Shown: positions 1 through 5,511 of the stretch, one piece after another
Numbering within the stretch: position 1 is the first letter of the stretch
Layout of the letters: each line of letters opens with the position of its first letter
Source: Alphaproteobacteria bacterium
GTDB taxonomy: Bacteria > Pseudomonadota > Alphaproteobacteria > Micavibrionales > SZUA-601
Assembly (NCBI GenBank): GCA_028290805.1
Contig: JAQGJA010000135.1
Span: 1-9,210 of the forward strand
Length of the DNA: 9,210 nucleotides
Direction of reading: 5' to 3'
Position numbers and translations under genes: made by a program
Notes under the pieces: model-generated
The model's database searches: none
What the model was told of the DNA's origin: nothing
What the model saw: only the letters and a program-made list of their open reading frames with translations

Positions 1-54
1 GATCTCAAAATCCTTGGGTAAAAAACGGCGCGGGTTTGGCTCGATCTCTAGCAT
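1..54 (-). CDS. N-terminal fragment of an unidentified protein, cut by window edge
   Basis: Only the first 18 codons are present: MLEIEPNPRRFLPKDFEI, running off the left edge. The start is well supported because an AGGAG box (minus strand, 65-61) sits 6 nt before the ATG at 54-52. It lies 74 bp downstream of icd on the same strand, with a GC-rich hairpin between, so it may be read through from icd or expressed separately. The segment faintly recalls the N-terminus of some M3-family oligopeptidases (an RRFLP-DF pattern). That is memory-based and too short to name the product. Existence of the gene is likely; its function is unknown. Confidence 0.6.
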   Translation of the reverse strand, partial: MLEIEPNPRRFLPKDFEI

Positions 55-60
55 GTTTAT

Positions 61-65
61 CTCCT
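61..65 (-). promoter_or_regulatory. Shine-Dalgarno AGGAG of the left-edge gene
   Basis: On the minus strand AGGAG is followed by six bases (ATAAAC) and ATG. This near-ideal spacing is the main reason for calling a gene start at 54. Confidence 0.65.
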
Positions 66-81
66 GATGCCTCATAAACTA

Positions 82-101
82 ACCCCGGCCAGGGCCGGGG
101 T
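82..101 (-). terminator. GC-rich hairpin downstream of icd, possible terminator
   Basis: CCCCGGCC (83-90) and GGCCGGGG (93-100) are perfect complements, and A82/T101 adds a ninth pair. In RNA the likely form is an 8-bp stem with a 4-nt loop. Read on the minus strand the stem is followed by TTAGTTTAT, only a weak T-run, and the next gene's Shine-Dalgarno sequence is about 17 nt beyond. It could be an inefficient intrinsic terminator, or an mRNA 3'-end stabiliser between icd and the next gene. Confidence 0.45.
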
Positions 102-128
102 CCAGTCGTAACCGCTATATATTTTAAA

Positions 129-1580
129 TTACTGCCCCTGCCCGACCGTATAGCCGCGCTTACCGTCAAACAGGAATAGATTCTCCGTCTTGGCGATCAA
201 AAAACCGGCTTCGGCGATTTTGTATTGCACGGCCATTGAATCGGTCAAAGTGATCGTCTTGCCGCCTTCTTTGTCGCGCTTGAAGCGCAGGCGGTAATGG
301 TCGACGCAATAAGTGGCCGGGTCGCCATGGGGCCAGACCGTGGCGCCGCGATTAGTGATCGCCTGTAACTCGAGAGGCAAATTAAGCTTCAGGATTTTTT
401 CGGCCAGGATATCGGGCGTTTCATAGGATTGCACGAAAATATCGATCCCGGCCATTTCCTGTTTCACCGGTTTTTGCGGGGAAAGTTCAGGGATCTTGAT
501 GGCGGTGTTTTCACCGGTTGGATAGGTTATCGCTTTCATCGTGCTCGGCATCTGGCCCAGGCGGTCAATCACCGCATCGCCGAAACCGGTGGTGCCGACG
601 CGTTGTTTCGATTGTCCCTCGCGATAAATATCGCCGGTATGAATCCCGTCTTCCAGTGTTTTCAGCCAGGCATTGTGGATTTTCATGGCCACATCGCCCT
701 GGCCGATATGGACCAGCATCATGACGGCGCCCAGCAACAAGCCCGACGGGTTGGCGATGCCCTTGCCCGCGATATCGGGGGCAGAGCCATGGATGGCTTC
801 GAACATCGCTCCGCCCAGGCCGATATTGGACGAGCCGCCAAGCCCGACTGAACCGGTGACGTCTGCGGCGATATCCGAGATAATGTCGCCATAAAGATTG
901 GGCGCCAGGATGACATCAAAATCATTCGGGTGCGTGGCGATGCGCGCCGCGCCGATATCGATGATCATGCGGTCGCGGGCGATTTCGGGGTAATAAGCGC
1001 CGACTTCCTCAAAGACGGCATAGAACATGCCGTCCGTCATCTTCATGATATTATCCTTGATCATGCAGGTGACTTTTTTGCGGCCATTGGCGCGGGCATA
1101 TTCAAAGGCGTAACGGGCGATGCGTTCAGACCCCGGACGGGTCAGGATTTTCAGGCATTCATAGACATCCGGCGTATGGCGGTATTCGATGCCAGCATAT
1201 AAATCCTCTTCATTCTCGCGCACGATCACCAGGTCCATGCCGGGGAAATTGGTTTTGACAAACGGGTGATAAGCAACGCAGGGGCGCACATTAGCAAACA
1301 GCCCCAAGGTTTTACGCACGGTCACGTTCAGGCTTTTAAAGCCGCCGCCCGATGGTGTGGTGATCGGCGCTTTCAGGAAAACTTTTGTTTTATGCAAGCT
1401 GTCCCAGGACGCTTCTTCGATCCCCGAAGAATGCCCGCGCAGATAGACTTTTTCCCCGATCTCGATCGTTTCGATATCCAACCGCGCCCCGGCAGCCTCC
1501 AGGATTTTCAATGTTTCGGCCATGATTTCCGGTCCGATGCCATCGCCATGGGCGACCGTAATTTGGGTATTGTTAGACAT
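129..1580 (-). CDS. icd: Isocitrate dehydrogenase, long (Rickettsia/Thermus-like) form
   Basis: Oxidatively decarboxylates isocitrate to 2-oxoglutarate in the cytosolic TCA cycle. The 483-residue protein has the full beta-decarboxylating dehydrogenase core: HGDGIGPE (11-18); substrate loop S83, N85, R89; R99; RENEEDLYAG (121-130) with R121 and Y128; K175; D208; and the metal-binding D232 and D236 in NLYGDIISD. The cofactor loop is HGSAPDIAGK (264-273). After the core, about 135 extra C-terminal residues (345-483) mark the long form known from Thermus and Rickettsia, against about 416 residues in E. coli. The ATG start has an AAGGA box about 8 nt upstream on the minus strand. S83 aligns with E. 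coli S113, the phosphorylation site, but no IDH kinase gene is visible here. The D269-I270 pair in the cofactor loop is typical of NAD-using relatives, so the usual NADP label is uncertain. Family assignment is firm. Confidence 0.95.
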   Translation of the reverse strand: MSNNTQITVAHGDGIGPEIMAETLKILEAAGARLDIETIEIGEKVYLRGHSSGIEEASWDSLHKTKVFLKAPITTPSGGGFKSLNVTVRKTLGLFANVRPCVAYHPFVKTNFPGMDLVIVRENEEDLYAGIEYRHTPDVYECLKILTRPGSERIARYAFEYARANGRKKVTCMIKDNIMKMTDGMFYAVFEEVGAYYPEIARDRMIIDIGAARIATHPNDFDVILAPNLYGDIISDIAADVTGSVGLGGSSNIGLGGAMFEAIHGSAPDIAGKGIANPSGLLLGAVMMLVHIGQGDVAMKIHNAWLKTLEDGIHTGDIYREGQSKQRVGTTGFGDAVIDRLGQMPSTMKAITYPTGENTAIKIPELSPQKPVKQEMAGIDIFVQSYETPDILAEKILKLNLPLELQAITNRGATVWPHGDPATYCVDHYRLRFKRDKEGGKTITLTDSMAVQYKIAEAGFLIAKTENLFLFDGKRGYTVGQGQ

Positions 1581-1602
1581 AGGATTTTCCTTTTGCGGGT
1601 TT

Positions 1603-1633
1603 GTTTTACCTGTTTACCCAAGATGGGTTAAAC
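1603..1633. promoter_or_regulatory. Dyad and direct repeats in the icd-deoA divergent intergenic region
   Basis: GTTTACCC (1612-1619) is mirrored by GGGTTAAAC (1625-1633), an inverted repeat with one bulged base. TTTACC also occurs as a direct repeat at 1605-1610 and 1613-1618. The element sits midway between two divergent genes, where a shared operator would be expected. No convincing -35/-10 pair was found on either strand, so the regulatory role is inference. Confidence 0.3.
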
Positions 1634-1665
1634 ATTCGTAAGTGAGTATAGGTCTATGCTTACTT

Positions 1666-2937
1666 ATGACGATACCACAGGAACTCATCCGCAAAAAACG
1701 CGATGGCGGCGTTTTATCGCCCCAGGCCATCGGCGAATTTGTCACTGGCGTCGTCTCAGGCGCGGTCAGCGACGCCCAGATTTCCGCCTTTTGCATGGCC
1801 TCGTTATTACAGGGCCTGAGCGCACAGGAAACCGCGCAGCTGACCATGGCGATGGCGCAAAGCGGCACGGTTTTGCACTGGGGCGATTTAGCGCCCAAAA
1901 TCGTCGACAAGCATTCCACCGGCGGCGTCGGCGATAAAACCAGCCTGATGATCGCGCCCATCGTGGCGGCATGCGGATTATATGTGCCGATGATCGCCGG
2001 GCGCGGATTGGGCCATACGGGCGGGACGATCGATAAATTGGAGGCAATCCCCGGTTTCCGTACCGCTTTGCCTCTGGACGAATTCCAGCGCATTGTCCGC
2101 GACATCGGTTGCGCCATTATCGGCCAGACCAGAGAACTGGCCCCGGCGGACAAGCGCATTTATGCTGTACGCGACGTCACCGCCACGGTGGAATCGGTGC
2201 CTTTGATCACCGCCTCGATTTTGTCAAAGAAACTCGCCGCAGGGTTAAGCGGCCTGGTCATCGACGTGAAATACGGTAATGGCGCCTTTATGCAGGATCT
2301 GACGCGGGCCGAAGAACTGGCCGCTTCTTTGCAAAAGGTTGCAGCGCAAGCGGGGCTGAACCTCATCCCTGTCCTGTCTGATATGAACCAGGTATTGGGT
2401 CATGCGGCGGGCAACAGCGTCGAAATCATCGAAGCGGTGGAATATCTGACCGGCATTTATCGCGAGCCGAGGATGCACGATTTGACCATCCTGCTTTCAG
2501 CGCAAATGCTGGTTTTAGGCGGTGCTGCAGGCGATTTGGAAGAGGCCCGGGCGAAAGCCCTGTACGCCCTCGAAACCGGCCGCGCCGCCGAAATCTTTGC
2601 CCGGATGGTTGCCGCCCAGGGCGGCCTTGGCGACATACTGGAAAATCCAACAAAAACCATCGGCCAGGCCCCCGTCATCAAAAAAATCTGCGCCGATCGC
2701 GACGGCGTTTTAAGCGCCATGAACACCCGCGATATCGGTATTTTATTGGTCCAGCTCAAAGCCGGACGCGCAAGGGTGGAGGACAGCATCGACCCACATG
2801 TCGGCCTGACCAGCATTGCACCTTTGGGCGCAATTTGTAAGGCGGGGGAAACCGTATTGGCAGAGATTCATTTACGTCACGCGGAGGATTTTGATCCTAT
2901 GCACGCAGCATATCTATCAGCGATTAAGATAAATTAG
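1666..2937 (+). CDS. deoA: Thymidine phosphorylase
   Basis: Phosphorolyses thymidine (and deoxyuridine) to the free base and 2-deoxyribose-1-phosphate in pyrimidine salvage; the family works as a cytosolic homodimer. The 423-residue product aligns by eye along its length with E. coli DeoA (440 aa). It has KHSTGGVGD (82-90) for phosphate binding and the family signature AGRGLGHTGGTIDKLE (111-126). The pyrimidine-contacting residues R169, S184 and K188 match E. coli R171, S186 and K190. I chose ATG 1666 because MTIPQELIRKKRDG lines up with the E. coli N-terminus. A GTG at 1642 would add eight residues (MSIGLCLL) with no homologous counterpart. Neither start has a strong ribosome binding site; AGGT at 1650-1653 is 12 nt away. 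It diverges from icd. No other deo genes are adjacent, so it appears to be a stand-alone salvage gene. Confidence 0.93.
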   Translation: MTIPQELIRKKRDGGVLSPQAIGEFVTGVVSGAVSDAQISAFCMASLLQGLSAQETAQLTMAMAQSGTVLHWGDLAPKIVDKHSTGGVGDKTSLMIAPIVAACGLYVPMIAGRGLGHTGGTIDKLEAIPGFRTALPLDEFQRIVRDIGCAIIGQTRELAPADKRIYAVRDVTATVESVPLITASILSKKLAAGLSGLVIDVKYGNGAFMQDLTRAEELAASLQKVAAQAGLNLIPVLSDMNQVLGHAAGNSVEIIEAVEYLTGIYREPRMHDLTILLSAQMLVLGGAAGDLEEARAKALYALETGRAAEIFARMVAAQGGLGDILENPTKTIGQAPVIKKICADRDGVLSAMNTRDIGILLVQLKAGRARVEDSIDPHVGLTSIAPLGAICKAGETVLAEIHLRHAEDFDPMHAAYLSAIKIN

Positions 2938-3140
2938 ATCTCTGGCCCAAGACCTGACGCATAGGAAACCGTATTTGGGGCCTTATCCATTATCTCTTCC
3001 GCGCTTTGATTAAAAGCCGTGTGGCGCATTACTCGGACCCCCTGTGACTTTAAAGGCTTTCCCAAAAGTCAAGGTCGGGGATGATCTGCCATTTTAAGTT
3101 CTGCCACCTCAAAGGCAGCTAAAACGCCAAGTCCTGCCAT
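2934..3140 (-). pseudogene. Tiny ORF with an in-frame TGA, coupled to the preceding small ORF
   Basis: This reading frame is not a single open frame but looks coding. Starting at ATG 3140-3138, which overlaps the upstream stop as TAATG, it reads MAGLGVLAAFEVAELK, then MADHPRP, then TGA at 3071-3069. It continues in the same frame as LLGKPLKSQGVRV, MRHTAFNQSAEEIMDK and APNTVSYASGLGPEI to TAA at 2936-2934, which overlaps the deoA stop tail-to-tail. An internal ATG at 3029 could start a 31-residue product. Other possibilities are a one-base deletion in AAAA near 3094 giving KWQIIPDLDFWESL in a different frame, a decayed gene, two separate micro-ORFs, or chance. The family is not recognised. Confidence 0.3.
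3045..3071. repeat. 7-bp perfect inverted repeat starting at an in-frame TGA
   Basis: TGACTTT (3045-3051) and AAAGTCA (3065-3071) are perfect complements around a 13-nt loop that can add a GG/CC pair. On the minus strand the TGA stop of the tiny ORF is the first triplet of the stem. An outer CCCC (3039-3042)/GGGG (3077-3080) pairing could extend it. No T-run follows on either strand, so a standard intrinsic terminator is not supported. Confidence 0.4.
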
Positions 3141-3343
3141 TAATCCTTTTCACGGGATAATCCTGAATAAATAGCCATATTCGCAGCGCTAATGGCAGCA
3201 AAATTGACGATAGCTCCTACCACTAAACAATAAGAACTGTATATGGTGCTTTCAAGAGTTACAAAGTCGTTCTGTATGGCGTTAAGGATATTGTTTTCTA
3301 TACATATATTCATCGCGCCTGCACCTATAACAGCCGCCGTCAT
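3140..3343 (-). CDS. Small hypothetical protein, possibly membrane-associated
   Basis: A 67-residue ORF that I do not recognise. It begins with a small hydrophobic stretch (MTAAVIGAGAMNICI), followed by a polar middle with several Asn, and a second hydrophobic segment around residues 39-60 (CLVVGAIVNFAAISAANMAI). It ends in the charged tail SREKD. One or two membrane segments are possible. ATG at 3343 is the first start in the open frame but has no clear ribosome binding site; M11 (3313) is an alternative. The codons (many ATA) differ from the flanking genes. The stop overlaps the next micro-ORF as TAATG, the usual arrangement for translational coupling. The open frame continues 14 codons upstream without a start, so the gene may be frameshifted at its 5' end. 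Confidence 0.4.
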   Translation of the reverse strand: MTAAVIGAGAMNICIENNILNAIQNDFVTLESTIYSSYCLVVGAIVNFAAISAANMAIYSGLSREKD

Positions 3344-3372
3344 TATACGAGCCGGCGTCTGATCTAGGTCAA
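3342..3372 (-). promoter_or_regulatory. Possible minus-strand promoter (TTGACC / TATAAT)
   Basis: On the minus strand TTGACC (3372-3367) and a perfect TATAAT (3347-3342) are separated by 19 nt, longer than the optimal 17. The -10 box overlaps the ATG at 3343. If the promoter is used, translation would have to begin further in, for example at 3313. It conflicts with the alternative reading of the same bases as coding sequence. Confidence 0.3.
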
Positions 3373-3509
3373 GAGGTTTTCTTTTTTATTCAAATCTATA
3401 GATTCTTAATATTATTATCAGGCTCTTGGTGATTACCCTTCTAAAACCGGATTATATCTATCTAACTCTAATTGTCAAGTTTTATGGATAATCTCCTCTC
3501 CCTTTTCCC
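3344..3509. other. AT-rich intergenic stretch with a 12-bp palindrome
   Basis: This is the most AT-rich part of the window. It contains the perfect palindrome AATCTATAGATT (3393-3404), followed by TTAATATTATTATC and a T-run at 3382-3387. I see no RNA gene and no ORF with start and ribosome binding site. The palindrome lies upstream of both the minus-strand small ORFs and the typA promoter, so it could be an operator. Confidence 0.4.
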
Positions 3510-3538
3510 TTGCTTTTTCCTTACATTTCCTTTATAAG
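3510..3538 (+). promoter_or_regulatory. Candidate typA promoter (TTGCTT-17-TATAAG)
   Basis: TTGCTT (3510-3515) and TATAAG (3533-3538) are separated by exactly 17 nt. Transcription would start near 3545 and give a leader of about 80 nt before the typA ATG at 3626. The surrounding 3491-3530 is pyrimidine-rich. Confidence 0.4.
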
Positions 3539-3615
3539 GGCGGCGAAATCACTTACATACCGGTGTCCAAAAGGCGCAGAAGAAGCGATTCTTCCCCGTT
3601 TTCGGCACATCTTAC

Positions 3616-3619
3616 AGGA
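3616..3619 (+). promoter_or_regulatory. Shine-Dalgarno AGGA deciding the typA start
   Basis: AGGA is followed by six bases and ATG at 3626, which supports that start over the upstream GTG at 3563. Confidence 0.6.
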
Positions 3620-3625
3620 TCACAT

Positions 3626-5458
3626 ATGTCATTACGTAATATCGCCATTATCGCCCACGTCGACCACGGCAAAACCACACTCGTCGACCAGCTTTTCCGC
3701 CAGTCAGGCACCTATCGCGACAACCAGCAGATCACCGAACGCGCGATGGACAGCAACGCCTTGGAAAAAGAGCGCGGCATTACGATTTTGGCCAAGGTGA
3801 CCTCGGTTGAGTGGAACGGCGACCGCATCAATATCGTCGACACCCCCGGCCACGCCGATTTTGGCGGCGAGGTTGAGCGTATTTTGTCCATGGTCGATGG
3901 CGTTGTTTTGCTGTGCGATGCTGCTGAAGGCCCGCTGCCCCAGACGAAATTCGTTTTGACTAAAGCCCTGAAGCGCGGCATCCGCCCCATTGTTGTCATC
4001 AACAAAATCGACCGTTCCGATGCCGAGATCGATAAAACCCTGGATGCCGTGTTTGATCTGTTCGTCGCTTTGGACGCCACCCCTGAACAATTGGATTTCC
4101 CGATCCTGTACGCCGTCGGCCGCGATGGCTGGGCCGGGTTCGAGCCTGTTGTGCCGGAAGTCAAACCTGAAAAAGGCCTGACCCCATTATTCGACACCAT
4201 CATTTCCCATGTGCCGACCCCGTCGGTCGATCCCACGGCAGAATTCAAATTCCTGGTTACATTGATCGAGCGCGACCCATATCTGGGCCGCGTCGTTACA
4301 GGCCGCATTGAATCGGGTTCGGTCAAGCTGAACCAGTCGGTCAATGCTTTGGATATTGACGGCAACAAGATTGACAGTGGCCGCATCACCAAGATCCTGG
4401 GTTTCCGCGGTCTGGAGCGTATTCCTTTGGAAATCGCCGAAGCGGGCGACATCGTCTGCCTGGCAGGTCTGGAAAAAGCCACCGTCGCCAACACGGTCTG
4501 CGACACTTCGGTCACCGTGCCTTGCGAGGCCCAGCCGATCGATCCGCCGATTATCAGCATGACGTTCCGCGTTAATGACTCGCCATTGGTCGGCCGCGAA
4601 GGCACCAAGGTAACGTCCCGCATGATCCGCGACCGCCTGTTCCGCGAAGCGGAAAGCAATGTGGCGTTACGTGTCGAAGACGGCACCACGACGGATTCCT
4701 TCAAAGTATCCGGCCGCGGCGAATTGCAGCTCGGGGTTCTGATCGAAACCATGCGCCGCGAAGGTTTTGAACTGGGCATCTCGCGTCCGGAAGTTATCCT
4801 GACCAAGGATGAAAACGGCCAGGTCATGGAACCGACCGAAGAAGTCGTGATCGACGTCGACCAGGAATACATGAACATCGTCATGCAGAAAATGACCGAA
4901 CGCAAAGCCGAATTGCGCGAATCCGTCCCATCCTCGGGCGGCAAGCAGCGTCTGACTTTCATCGCCGTTTCCCGCGGCCTGATCGGTTATTTCAGTGAAT
5001 TTTTGACGGACACGCGCGGTACTGGTTTGATGAACCGTATCTTCCATGGCACCACGCCCTATAAAGGCAAATTCGGCGGCCGCCGCAATGGTGCCCTGAT
5101 TTCCATGGCCGATGGTCCTGCGACCTCTTATGCCATGCTGCCGCTCGAAGAACGCGGCAAGATGCTGATCGCGCCGGGTTCCGAAACCTATATGGGCATG
5201 ATCATCGGCGAGCATAACCGCGAAAACGACCTGGAAGTCAACGTCCAGAAAGCCAAGCAGCTCACCAATTTCCGCGCCGCCGGTAAGGACGACGCCATTA
5301 AATTGACGCCATTGCCGCCGATGACATTGGAATGGGCGATGACCTATATCAACGACGACGAACTGGTCGAAGTCACCCCAAAATCCATGCGCTTCCGTAA
5401 GATGCACCTGGACCCGAATGACCGCAAACGCGCAGAGAAGTCCAAGATCAGCGCTTAA
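3626..5458 (+). CDS. typA: Ribosome-binding translational GTPase TypA/BipA
   Basis: A translation-factor GTPase related to EF-G and LepA. It binds the 70S ribosome and supports ribosome assembly and growth under stress or cold. The 610-residue product matches the usual length (E. coli 607). GTPase motifs are G1 AHVDHGKT (10-17), G2 RGIT (50-53), G3 DTPGH (72-76) and G4 NKID (126-129). EF-G-like domains follow, then the BipA-specific C-terminal domain containing TRGTGLMNRIFH, YKGKFGGRRNGALIS and GSETYMGMIIGEH. ATG 3626 is preferred over GTG 3563: AGGA lies 6 nt upstream, MSLRNIAIIAHVDHGKT matches family N-termini, and the extra 21 residues (rich in Arg and Ser) have no counterpart. It appears monocistronic. 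A promoter for the next gene begins 3 bp after the stop codon. Confidence 0.96.
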   Translation: MSLRNIAIIAHVDHGKTTLVDQLFRQSGTYRDNQQITERAMDSNALEKERGITILAKVTSVEWNGDRINIVDTPGHADFGGEVERILSMVDGVVLLCDAAEGPLPQTKFVLTKALKRGIRPIVVINKIDRSDAEIDKTLDAVFDLFVALDATPEQLDFPILYAVGRDGWAGFEPVVPEVKPEKGLTPLFDTIISHVPTPSVDPTAEFKFLVTLIERDPYLGRVVTGRIESGSVKLNQSVNALDIDGNKIDSGRITKILGFRGLERIPLEIAEAGDIVCLAGLEKATVANTVCDTSVTVPCEAQPIDPPIISMTFRVNDSPLVGREGTKVTSRMIRDRLFREAESNVALRVEDGTTTDSFKVSGRGELQLGVLIETMRREGFELGISRPEVILTKDENGQVMEPTEEVVIDVDQEYMNIVMQKMTERKAELRESVPSSGGKQRLTFIAVSRGLIGYFSEFLTDTRGTGLMNRIFHGTTPYKGKFGGRRNGALISMADGPATSYAMLPLEERGKMLIAPGSETYMGMIIGEHNRENDLEVNVQKAKQLTNFRAAGKDDAIKLTPLPPMTLEWAMTYINDDELVEVTPKSMRFRKMHLDPNDRKRAEKSKISA

Positions 5459-5461
5459 TTA

Positions 5462-5489
5462 TTGACACCTCCCGCTGATTTGCTATAAT
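5462..5489 (+). promoter_or_regulatory. Near-consensus sigma70-type promoter of the zincin-like gene
   Basis: A perfect TTGACA (5462-5467) and a perfect TATAAT (5484-5489) are separated by 16 nt. Transcription would begin near 5496, leaving a leader of only about 16 nt before ATG 5512. It starts just after the typA stop, so the downstream gene is likely independently and strongly transcribed. Confidence 0.75.
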
Positions 5490-5492
5490 CAG
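5475..5492. repeat. Inverted repeat overlapping the -10 box
   Basis: CTGATT (5475-5480) and AATCAG (5487-5492) form a 6-bp dyad with a 6-nt centre, and the right half shares bases with TATAAT. C-rich sequence to the left and G-rich sequence to the right could extend the pairing imperfectly. It may be an operator over the promoter, or the hairpin ending typA mRNA; there is no T-run. Confidence 0.4.
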
Positions 5493-5511
5493 GAATCGGC
5501 GGGGGGTCATC

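Noticed and set aside
1642..1665. GTG start adding eight residues to thymidine phosphorylase
   Set aside because: E. coli DeoA aligns from the ATG at 1666, and the extra residues have neither homology nor a ribosome binding site.
1614..2159. Minus-strand frame overlapping the deoA start
   Set aside because: It is a shadow of deoA coding sequence with no family resemblance, and it would occupy the icd upstream region.
2944..2982. GGCCC/GGGCC pairing after deoA as a terminator
   Set aside because: The stem is only 5 bp with a loop near 30 nt and no T-run follows, so it is not a credible intrinsic terminator.
2938..3509. tRNA, riboswitch or CRISPR repeats in the large intergenic region
   Set aside because: I found no cloverleaf, no regularly spaced repeats and no recognisable riboswitch core. 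The TGGCAG copies near 3086-3140 are too few and unevenly spaced.
3563..3625. GTG start adding 21 residues to TypA
   Set aside because: The extension has no family counterpart, no good Shine-Dalgarno sequence precedes the GTG, and ATG 3626 has AGGA at ideal spacing and the standard N-terminus.
3712..4962. Long minus-strand open frame (416 codons) antisense to typA
   Set aside because: It is the mirror of a strongly conserved typA reading frame. The translation is rich in Ser, Arg and Pro with no recognisable domain and no ribosome binding site.
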